Shown: piece after piece, positions 54,819 to 64,000 of the stretch
How positions within the stretch are numbered: the stretch's first letter is position 1
How the letters are laid out: every line of letters begins with the position of its first letter
NCBI GenBank assembly: GCA_963681505.1
Contig: OY811982.1
Coordinates: forward strand, 5,399,836 to 5,463,835
Direction of reading: 5' to 3'
Origin: Eunapius fragilis
Taxonomy: Eukaryota > Porifera > Demospongiae > Spongillida > Spongillidae
Length of the DNA stretch: 64,000 nucleotides
Made by a program: the position numbers and the translations under genes
Notes under the pieces: model-generated
The model's database searches: none
What the model was told of the DNA's origin: nothing
What the model saw: only the letters and a program-made list of their open reading frames with translations

Positions 54819-55946
54819 CGACGCGTTGTTTTGCTGTGAACTGAGTGATATAGAACTGAATTAATTGACATTTGGTAAATGAAGCATGAAGTGGCATGAA
54901 ACAACCATGCTACGTAATTCCATTTTTAATATTGAAAGTTTGGTCCTACTCATAGGACCAGGCCTAGGGGATTGAAGGTTTAAACGGTAGCTAAATATTT
55001 CATGGTCGCATGACAACTTAACTTTTAAAAGCTGTTTTACGAAGCTTGATGTGTGTGCTACTTTATGCATTCTTTGAATTGGCAGTTACAACTCCAACCA
55101 TTTTATGCAATTTTCTATCGAAGATACAGCCGGCAATCCTTATTTAGCAATTTCCCAAATTGACAAATACATATAGTTCATTCAATTTTCAGTCCAACAA
55201 TACAGTGTGCTTCATGCTTTGCACTGTACCAAAGACTGGACTTATTATTTACAAGTCGTATCTCATTGGTAATATAATTGAATGTATTTCACAATTTACA
55301 GGGATGTATCAGTATTTTCTGATTTGCTGACCATTCCCTTTAGTAAAATGAATTTTTAGTTCATAAAATAGCATTATACACATGGATTAAGGTTAATTAA
55401 CTACTGTCTTTGCAAACTGCCAAAGATCTGCCTTTCTACCTATAGGTCCTCGTTTTCTTTCAGACAATCTAGTCCCTGCTTGCATGACGTTGCATACCTC
55501 GCCATTTTCCAGCAACACATTTTACCACTGACAAACATGTGGCTTTAAATTACTTTTTACTCTATATATATCAGCCAATCACACATTGTAATGAAGATGT
55601 ACTATATTCTACGATTTGAACTCTGATGCAGAAGGATATATACAAGTTTTGAACCCCTAATGGTAACCGTTTTGTATGTACCGTAAGGAGAGAACTTAAA
55701 GGACAGAAAATGTGCCACAGAGAAGAGGTGTGGCACAATAAGTTAGTCGGTAGCGTTAATCGTTCAGAAATTGTAGTTATCCAAACAGGGTACATCTGTA
55801 TTATATTTAGTGAAGCGACATTTGTCCCATCTAATACAATGTTTGAAGCAATGACTTGTGAATGAAAGGCAACGCGCGAACTTGATTATTCTATAAATCG
55901 TTAGGTGGAGGACTTAACGAATACACTGCACCGGACTAACGAGACA
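54819..55946. other. Upstream region of the coiled-coil gene
   Basis: No exon seen. The last 60 bp before the ATG (ACTGCACCGGACTAACGAGACA) form a plausible short 5' leader; no TATA box is obvious. Confidence 0.4.
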
Positions 55947-58900
55947 ATGGCTGAGAACGAATTCAAGCTTGCATATTTTCAAGACATTAGAAGATCAAAG
56001 AGCAGACAACTGGATAAGGTACGAGAGAGGGGGCGGGGCTAAATTATAAGCATTGCTGGTCAGGGTGCAGGATGCGGCACGCCCCCCCCCCAGCAAGGAT
56101 ATGGAAGAGTGGTGTATTCCCCCCCCCCCCCCCCCCCCATACGGGTATAATTTTCAGGCCAGTAAAGTATTACGTAATCCCGTTAATAGGAGGTAATTTC
56201 TCTGCATGGAATTAATTCTGCATACGGATAGACAGGGGATAGACTTGATGGATAGGCATGTCAGATGAGAGGAATGAGGGCTCTGATTTCAGATATAGGC
56301 ACCTAACCCATATCATTTTAGATTAAGGAAGATGGATGCACATCAGACACTCCTTGCAGAGATGGGACAGTACAGTAAGTGTGCTAGATTTTCAGACATA
56401 TACTTGATTTGCTTTATTCAGCTTTTCTCCCGATACTTCGGTAAGACATTATGAGCAGGTTCAAGACATAAAAGATCATAAGCATCTGGAGCAGCAAATT
56501 CCACCTCATCATATGGCTTGGTAAATATGACCTGTCTATTAATGCAATGCTACATTTTGTACCTGTGCCTCTCATGCCATCTGTAATTATTATGTAACTC
56601 ATCTTTTGCAGCATTGCACCAGATAATAGCAATGATACACATGCAGAGAGCACTGATACATTGTCTGATGATAGCAACACGAATTGGAGTGAGGCAAGTT
56701 ATTTTTTTATAAATGATAAAAACTATCAAACTCACCATGCAACACATGTGTTCTATTTTTAACCAATCTATGAAAGCATTATTGTTGAATTAGCATGATG
56801 GTTTTTTTAAATGAATGGTTTGAAATATGCAGTCAATAGGAGATTATATAAAATATGATATGTACCTACTACATAGCAGTCACATTGCCACTACACAGCT
56901 GGTTTAAAAGACCTGTCAGCTGATTTGAAGTCTGTTAAGGTGAACCACTGTGTCTAATACACAATTATGTAACTTTTAAGCAATCTGTTGCAGAAATTGT
57001 TAAAAAGAAAAGAAAAGAAGATTAATAATGATGTCAGCATATTTGAACTCTCCAGGTATACTTTACCCTGTTATACCTTACATCTGTTATTGTGCCGCTT
57101 TTTAATTCAGAAGTTTAATTCTTTTCTTTTTATTCAATAGAGAACTTGATGTAAGTAAAGGGGCACTTCAACGATGCCATCAGGAAATGGAAGAATTATC
57201 CTATAAACTTAACATTGCTGGATCTCAGATAGTAAAATCAATTGAAGACAGAAAAGTGGTATTAAAAATAAAACGCTGAAATGACATACATACATGTATA
57301 ATAAAATTGGGTTACATTGGTAGGTTCTGGCTCAACTGGAGTTGTCATCACAGAGTTTATCAGAAGCTGAGCAAAGTAACAAGGAACTTCACAATCAGGT
57401 TCGTTTTGAATTATAGGATGCACTTTCAAAAGCGAAAATTCTTTAGCTATCAGGTAGCATTTATTGTGAATATCTGATTATATTAAAACTGATTACTATA
57501 TTACCTACACTGCAGTGTCAAAGCCTTCATTCACATCTTATGAAGTCTGAAGAGGCAAGGCAGATTGCTGAGGATAGTTGTGCTGATTTGCTGCAGCAGA
57601 CACGACAGCAGAAAATAGAGAGTGAAGAGTTAGCTGCCAAAATCACAGCAGTACAACATCAGGTTGTAGAAGAAAGTATGAAAAGAGTATCCTTAGAGGT
57701 AACCAATGCAGGTTGTAGAAGAAAATATGAAAAGAGTATCCTTAGAGGTAACCAATGCAAGGGTATGTTTTGTGAGGAATAGTGTTGGTTTCCATAGGTG
57801 GTAATAACATTATTGTCATGTGTTTTCATTATGAGGCTTAAAGTACTGCCATCTACATTCATATAATTTTGCCAATGGTGTTAGGTTATAAGACTATTGG
57901 GTTCATGTAGATTTAAATGAGGCTAATCGTGTTCTAATGCAGGAATCTATTGATATACTCCATAAGAAATTGGCAGAAAAGGTCAAAAGTGAAGCTATTC
58001 TTAGTGAGAAATGCAGAAGCCTTCAGACAGAACTTGAGAAAAAGGATTTGATGAAGGAGGATACAGTTTATGAAAGGGCAGACGATGAGAGCAATAATAC
58101 AACTTTTGATCACGCATGTAGAAGTGTGCATCAAGTATGTGAATTAGTTAGTGAAACAGATTTTCGCCTACTTACTGCTGAATTGGTTTTAGAGAAGCAG
58201 GGTCACTGAAGAAGCACGCAGTAAGGAAATTCTAAATCGGTTGAACAAGGAAGTCATGGATCTAACAGCCAACGTTCTTACAGCTAATGGAGATAAGAAA
58301 GAACTTCTTGCTAAATTAGAGGTTACATATAACGCACTTCAATGCTCTGAAGAGCGAAAACGAGAATTGCTGGTATGAAGCTCTTTATTAACTGCTCCAT
58401 GCATATCAATAACATGTGATATTTCAAAATAGCTCGTTTCTAATGGGAAAAACATTGAATCTTGGTTACTGGTAACATAAAATCCATGTTTGCATAATTA
58501 GACTTTATAAAAACTAATCGCTTTGGTGAAATGTGGTTATTTTCATCTAGAGCCGAAATAGCTCAGTTGGGAGAGCGTTAGACTGAAGATCTAAAGGTCC
58601 CTGGTTCAATCCCGGGTTTCGGCATTTTCTTTTTAATTAACGGAGAGCATTAGACTGAAGATCTAAAGGTCCCTGGTTCAACCCCGGGTTTCGGCATTTT
58701 CTTTTTAATTAACCCCTAAATCCAAAACATGAGCTCTAATTTTTTCCTTTGTCATCATACACACACACACATTTCACAAGGAATACATCCAACCTTAATA
58801 AATCACGCACACACACTGATTAGGTACATTTTACATTACTCTATGTATGTTGCTCACCCTCTACCATCTCAGTCATGATTTCACTTCACAGTGTAGATGA

Positions 58901-61900
58901 GAGATTAATCACAGCTTAAATAAATACACTGTCCAATCCTCAGGACATTGGAAATAATGAAGGCTATTTTTTGTGCGAAGACCTTTTACACCCGGTCATG
59001 AGTAATATAATCACTGAACAGTTAATTTATGCAATAAGCACTACGGGTAAAACATTATCCATTTGCTCCCCCCTCACAAAGAAACATAAAATCATGTTGA
59101 CAGCCTGATTTAAAACATGCAGCGATTAAATGATAGGGTCTTAAACAGTACATAATATCAATTCACAGACACAGGTGGAAAAAAGTAAAGAGGAAATGTT
59201 GAAGGCTGAAATTTGTCATCTCCAGTCGCAGCAGTCTAATAAAAAGTGAGAGTCACATGTGTCCATACGTAATGTCCGCACATGGATTGGTTAGATGTTC
59301 TGCATTTATTTGTTGATTCTCTATTATTTTACCTGCAATTCAGGTATAAATCAAGAAGTAAAATACTTGCAAAGGAGCTAAAATGTTTGACAGAGGAGAG
59401 AAATGAAATTATGGTTAGTAAAAGAACTATTAAGTTTTATATATGAGTAGTACATTTATTGTGTATGTAAGTACAGATGAATGATGTCATCCTAATGAGA
59501 ATATGACTAACTGTGCCTGTGGTTCAATGCTTGCATGAAGGACGTGCTGGCTACTTTTTCATTACTATGCAGTGGCTCTGGAGGCCAATGAGTTGGATTA
59601 ATTTGTGCCTTGCAACTCAACTGCATGCCAAAGTATTATGCAACAACAAAGTATTAAATACTTCTGATTCCACAGGATAAATATGAAACTGTGAAGTGTG
59701 AATTGGCTGACTGTCAATTGTGGCTCAATGATAGTAAGCCTGATGGGTCAATCTAATCATTTTGATCAGTTTTTCTTACATGCTGGATGTAAACTTGCGA
59801 ATCATAATGTACCTGAAAATATACTGCACGCACAGTGTCCTGGTAAAATTAATCCTGAAAAGGTTTTAATTTCGTTCAGGTTGACTATTATAGCCACAGA
59901 GGGTAGACAATTTATTTATATGGTAGTTATATAGCAACTTATACAGCAAAGAACATTCATTGTGCATAATACATATAATAAATTATTCTAATCCTCTTGA
60001 CACATAATGGCAGTGGGCACAGTTATTAACCTTACAAAAATCAATTCATCCATCATCAATTCATGAACTCGTATTACAATTTAATTATATATGTCCCCAT
60101 GCATGTGCATGAATTTGGAGTTATGGGTATGAATGAATGCATGAATAATGCAATCATTTATGTACATGTATTCTCATTGGGTATGGATAAAGGTACCAAA
60201 GCACTGAAAAAGGAAAACACCGAGCTGCAAGTATGTGGTTAGCTGAACAATATTTAATTGATGAAGTGTGTTTACTGAAGCCAAATATTAATTATTACCT
60301 TTCCTTTATGTCCATGCATATTTGTTTCAATCTTAAGTTTATTTGGCTTGTATAATTGTTCTATGATTACCTTGTAGCTGCGAGTGGATCAGTTGGAGCT
60401 ACAGGTTAATGATATCAAATATCAGGTTTGTTTTCTTTCAATTACGCTTTCACCCATATGTGAATTACGTTTTCTTTACATTGAACATTTACATCTGCAG
60501 AATGAACAAATTCATTTGGAAAATACCAAGTTGCAATCTGCCATTCGAAATGGAAGAAGGAATGTGGATAAAGTGAGGTGTTTTCTTGAGCATGCTTCAA
60601 CATATTAAACTAGGACTACTAGGAGGAATAAGCTATTTTCAATAAATGGGTTGTTATGACATATAATTTGAAATGGCAGTTTATTTTATTCAACTATTTA
60701 AAAACTCTCAGTATCAAAGTGATATACAGTCACTTGAAGCTGAGAAAGAGTTGATGGCCGCCAACAATGCTAGTCTCAAAGAGGTAAGTGTACATAGCCT
60801 TGTACTATACCGAAAATCATGTGTGCTTTAACTATTCCTTATAAGCCCACAAGCAGATAAAAATACAATCTTCCTGATCCATTGATACAGGATATTGTTA
60901 GGCTTATGGAACGAAGGAAAGAAAATGAGCAGAAGATGCAAGAGAGTTTGCAAAGAGCAGGAGAACAGCAGAGAGCTGAGCGACATGAGCTTCAGGTGCT
61001 CTGTCCTTTGAAGTGTTGTGTGCATGCATGTGCAAAATTTGACAACTATTTCCTGCCAGCATGAAGTTCAAAGCCTCAGGATTGAGAATACTCAGCTGCA
61101 TGCTAAAATTGTGGACATATCCAAATCACACCAGGTAGTAATATACCCCCAAGGGTGAACTATGTTTATACAGTAGTGATTTCATAATTGTAATTGGAAG
61201 TCTATTGCATGGCTTGCAAAATTTATGCCAATGTTTGGTCAAAAAAGAAAGCAATAAACCAGTCATTGCAGGTACAATATTTGGCGGAAGTATCTGTTTG
61301 CTTGCTTTGATTATCATGTAAAGCTATATGTATAGAATCATTTCGTATAAAATCATGCAGTACATGCTCAATGTTATCAGCCTCTATTGCCTTTTTTTTT
61401 CATCATATCATTACCTCTATAATTCCATCATCTCCAAATTATTTTTCAGGGCGAACTTTTAACTTTGAGATCAAGGGAAACAGGTCTACAAAAGACAACA
61501 GATGATCTCAGGAAAGATTTAGAAAAGGTTTGGATAGAATAGAAATTGAAACAAAACAAATCAAAATAATTTCTGTGTACATTTAGCTGGTACAAAAAGT
61601 GGTGGTGTAGGGTGTAGAGTGGCATTCCTGAAAGTTTGCTTACAGTAGTCAAGATTTTTATGCATCACTCTGTTTAATTGGAGAAGTTTACGGGTACAAA
61701 TGAAATCACATAATGTGATATCATTGTATATTTTCATTCAGTACCAAGCGTCAAGTACAATGAAAGAGAAGCAGTTGATTGAACAGCTTGAAATCCAAAA
61801 AGTGTGCAGTTTTGGCCATTTTACAATACGCATTTGTATTACTCCTGTAATATATTTATCCAGCTTTCTCATGCAGAAGAGGTATCCCATATAATCCAAC

Positions 61901-62637
61901 AACATCAGGAATTGGTATCAGACTTGGCTCACAAGATCAACTCATTACAGGTAATCAGAATCTAGATTTTCTCAATGATTTTAATTAGGTAAATATATCT
62001 TTACAAATTTATTTGCATTGACATGTACCTTGAGTAATATAATTTGTGTTATAAACTCACAACATCTTATATTAACTAATGTGATGGAAAAATATGTGAT
62101 AATGCGTTTTTTACAGCATTATTCAAAGGTACACATCGTAAAAAATGTCCAGTTTGATACACTGTAACACACTTGATAATTACGTTGCAGTATCACTACA
62201 GAATTTAGAAGTTACTTTTAACCTAAGTAATATTAATATAATATATTAATAATATTTTGGTTCATACATGTGCACTGTAGACTGCCCTGGTGGAAGAGCA
62301 AGCTTTGGTTCAGGCAATGCGAAGGCAACAGTTTAGCATATTGGATGGACAATACAAAATTGGTGATGACCTTACAAAGTTAGCTATGAATAATTCCATG
62401 TATCTTTCTAAGTGCGTGATTATTTTATATTTCCACCTAGGTCACTGGATGATAATGAAAAGCTCATGAGAAAGTATCTGAAAATTAAGAGACAGATAGA
62501 GGTAATTAGTGCTTGTCTTACACAAATTGATTCAAAGTTTGAAATATTTTTTTATGTCAACAACAAATTCTGTAGACCTCGTCTATAGAGGAACTGTCAG
62601 ATGCTAATCATACAGTTCTACCTGAGATTGTTGAAAG
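55947..62637 (+). CDS. Long coiled-coil protein, at least 24 exons, 3' end beyond the visible exons
   Basis: Exons: 55947-56018, 56322-56374, 56612-56693, 56994-57055, 57141-57258, 57324-57398, 57516-57698, 57943-58134, 58193-58372, 59175-59245, 59344-59413, 59676-59733, 60193-60230, 60378-60425, 60501-60572, 60712-60783, 60891-60995, 61060-61134, 61450-61527, 61742-61801, 61864-61950, 62281-62411, 62441-62501, 62576-62637. All join in phase without a stop: 2,105 nt, about 701 codons. The ATG gives MAENEFKLAYFQDIRRSKSR; an acidic Ser/Thr/Asn-rich stretch follows (residues 25-75), then nearly continuous heptad coiled coil, for example KKLAEKVKSEAILSEKCRSL and LMERRKENEQKMQESLQRAG. Such proteins are usually centrosomal, ciliary or cytoskeletal; a CCDC150-like protein is possible but not shown. 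Exon 3 uses a GC donor. The last exon ends in phase 2, so coding continues. Confidence 0.8.
56047..56140. repeat. Two poly-C tracts in intron 1
   Basis: A run of 10 C near 56083-56092 and a run of 20 C at 56119-56138, in the first intron of the coiled-coil gene. Confidence 0.85.
57661..57758 (+). repeat. 49-bp tandem duplication spanning a splice donor
   Basis: AGGTTGTAGAAGAAAGTATG and the following 29 bases (57661-57709) are repeated at 57710-57758 with one change. Each copy holds the exon end CCTTAGAG and a GTAACC donor. The first donor (57699) keeps the reading frame; the second adds 49 nt and would break it. Confidence 0.9.
58552..58624 (+). tRNA. tRNA-Phe (GAA)
   Basis: The gene is 73 nt with a perfect seven-pair acceptor stem (GCCGAAA / TTTCGGC) and discriminator A. 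The D arm has TAGCTCAGTTGG (A box). The anticodon stem is TTAGA/TCTAA with loop CTGAAGA (anticodon GAA). The T arm has GGTTCAATCCC (B box). A TTTTCTTTTT run follows within 5 nt and should end Pol III transcription. No intron and no encoded CCA. It lies in the intron between exons 9 and 10 of the coiled-coil gene, in the same orientation. Confidence 0.97.
58642..58696 (+). pseudogene. 5'-truncated tandem copy of tRNA-Phe
   Basis: It starts inside the D arm (GGAGAGCATTAGACTGAAGA) and keeps the anticodon arm, variable loop, T arm and the 3' acceptor half with two base changes, followed by the same TTTTCTTTTTAATTAA tail. The 5' acceptor half and A box are missing, so it cannot fold or be transcribed normally. 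Confidence 0.9.
58697..59174. other. Rest of intron 9
   Basis: Contains a short ACACACACAC stretch near 58760. No further exon or RNA was found. Confidence 0.6.
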
Positions 62638-62788
62638 GTGAGAATACTCTTTTTGAAGGTAGGTGTCACAATTGATAAATCATCATTTCAAATAGTTTCC
62701 AACTAAAATCTTTAGAAAAATAGCACAATCTATCACCTGATCTATCAATCATTATTATAAAATGTTTGAAATGATTATGAAATATTAA
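62638..62788. other. Start of the intron after exon 24
   Basis: A GTGAGAATAC donor is followed by AT-rich sequence. The next exon was not found before the window end. Confidence 0.5.
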
Positions 62789-62979
62789 ACAAGTAACTAA
62801 AAACATTCACTACGAGAAAATTGGTATATAGGATTTGAAGGCAATTGGTGGTGTAAAAAGCAAGGAAACAAGGTCTTATCAGAAGATAAAATGTAATAGT
62901 CCTATATTTAGCACATTTCTAGGGCATGTGTTGTTTGTGTGCTAAATATAGGATATTACATTTTCCCTTCTGATAAGAC
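62789..62979. mobile_element. Palindromic MITE, copy 5 (right arm truncated)
   Basis: ACAAGTAACTAAAAACATTC at the left, centre near 62925, right arm ending at CCCTTCTGATAAGACT. It is nearly identical to copy 3 at 33961-34185 and truncated on the same side at a different point. It is inserted in the intron downstream of exon 24 of the coiled-coil gene. Confidence 0.8.
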
Positions 62980-63515
62980 TATACCCAAATCACTGAAATC
63001 ACTGTTTATTATTATATATCGCTGCTTCCCTCCAGCACATAGCCAGTGATGTAATCCGTAGATCTAGACGGCCATGGATCTGGGTACCAAATTATCGGAG
63101 GGGAAGTCAACGGCTTAGAATTACGTCTTACAAGTTATTACATAGACCGTATAGTCGATTGTTTATCAAAATATAACATGGACTATTTAATACGAACGCG
63201 GCTCTTCCAGCCTGTTCTGAAGCTATTGGTGAAATTTCCATTGTTTAAAAGTGTTCCTATCCCGAGTTATGCGTTTTTCCAGGAAGGGGAGACCATGTTC
63301 CGGGACTGGGTACGAGAACGGGCAGTACCCTTTTGTTCTCTGCGACCGCGCGGTTCTGTGACATAAAACAAAGACGAAACTGCTCATTTTTGACTTCTAG
63401 TTCGATTGCTATAACAAGCTAAACGATCCGATCGTCTGGAATCTTGTTAGAGACGGGTCGCGTATTTTTAATGAGTTGATAGTCGGAGTCAAATCCTATA
63501 TGTAGGTACTTTCAC
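62980..63515. repeat. R2 interspersed repeat, copy 4, with MITE-side flank
   Basis: 63210-63510 matches R2 (AAAAGTGTTCCTATCCCGAG to AGTCAAATCCTATATG). The flank with CTTACAAGTTATTACATAGA and GGCTCTTCCAGCCTGTTCTG at 63125-63220 matches 33825-33905 in reverse. Together with the MITE it repeats the composite at 33.6-34.2 kb. Confidence 0.75.
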
Positions 63516-64000
63516 ATCATTTCACGTAACGTACTTCCGCATATCCAAATATCTGAGTAAAAATTGTGACTGGTTTATACGAAGGTTAAGAGAGGTAGGT
63601 ATTTTTGAAAATGTAGTTCTCGATAGTTTAAAGACGATAATACTTCAAACTTGCCTGGATCATGAAGCTTTGAGCGCTCTTTCACGCAGTATTGTATGTA
63701 ACATCGTACGCAATATCTAAATTAAGATGTACTGCTTTTTAATTAGAGTAAAAAGTCAACGTTGTTTATTGTACTCTTCCAATGACGGGTCCTCCTCACA
63801 AATGTCAAAAAACGTTGCAGGCAAGCAATTTCTATCTCCCTTGTAACTTTTAGGACGATCTGGCTATGCGCAATCGCTCATTTTCAGCTCGCCGTTGAAT
63901 GTGTCACAGCTACGTCATTGCTTGTCGTATTAAAACAGAATTTGGTTTTCATAGAAAGGAATCAATACTCTGTTAGGAGATGTAGAAATTGGATTTATAA
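63516..64000. other. Non-coding to window end
   Basis: No exon of the coiled-coil gene, RNA or repeat was recognised. Confidence 0.4.

Noticed and set aside
57699-57782. Coding use of the second 49-bp copy in the coiled-coil gene
   Set aside because: Including it shifts the frame and soon meets a stop; the first donor gives a frame that continues through all later exons.
63178-63366. A short open frame in R2 copy 4
   Set aside because: The same region is non-coding repeat in the other R2 copies, where the frame is broken.

Overview
The window looks like a repeat-rich stretch of an animal nuclear genome. Genes are split by short introns with GT-AG borders, and one tRNA gene lies inside an intron. 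There are many DNA-transposon, retrotransposon, foldback and minisatellite sequences, and no operon-like gene packing. The transposon proteins resemble those I associate with sponges and cnidarians, so a marine sponge is my best guess. That is an inference; no single sequence proves it.

Layout. 1-11.2 kb is a broken inverted duplication. Two arms (about 0.7-3.1 kb and 6.85-9.64 kb) carry, in opposite orientations, a Ty3/Gypsy-like fragment and the same 671-bp exon of a spectrin-repeat protein. Between them lie more exons of that protein on the minus strand, a 25-bp minisatellite and a palindromic element. 12.1-12.6 kb is a compact two-exon gene for a small ricin-B-type beta-trefoil protein with its own poly(A) signal. 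13.3-15.6 kb holds a decayed MULE/SWIM-type transposase next to an Ulp1-like fragment. 16.3-18.6 kb holds a decayed hAT transposase (TTF zinc finger, DUF4371, dimerisation domain). 19.4-25.5 kb combines a palindromic MITE, a charged-repeat coding remnant, two inverted arrays of a 33-bp GATCTTGGCC satellite, and a few minus-strand exons between them.

25.50-31.75 kb is a candidate complete DNA transposon: 25-bp terminal inverted repeats matching at 23 positions, a possible TTA target duplication, and a roughly 1,200-codon transposase-like gene broken only by a perfect 8-bp tandem duplication. 33.6-34.2 kb is a composite repeat seen again at 62.8-63.5 kb in the opposite orientation. 37.0-42.3 kb has three pieces of one non-LTR retrotransposon family with a restriction-enzyme-like endonuclease. 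44.2-45.4 kb has a Gypsy pol fragment. 46.2-48.9 kb repeats the MITE plus charged-repeat arrangement. 49.46-52.34 kb is a second candidate DNA transposon (TIR, TA target duplication) encoding an unrecognised coiled-coil protein, with a diverged copy of that protein's C-terminal domain just outside.

55.95-62.64 kb is the best host gene. It has at least 24 short exons on the plus strand, all with matching intron phases, encoding about 700 residues of almost continuous coiled coil. It runs on past the last exon I can see. An intact tRNA-Phe(GAA) and a truncated tandem copy lie in one of its introns. Two local tandem duplications in the window (6.5 kb and 57.7 kb) copy an exon end together with its splice donor.

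All calls come from reading the sequence and from remembered family features; no database search was run. Percent identities are by eye.
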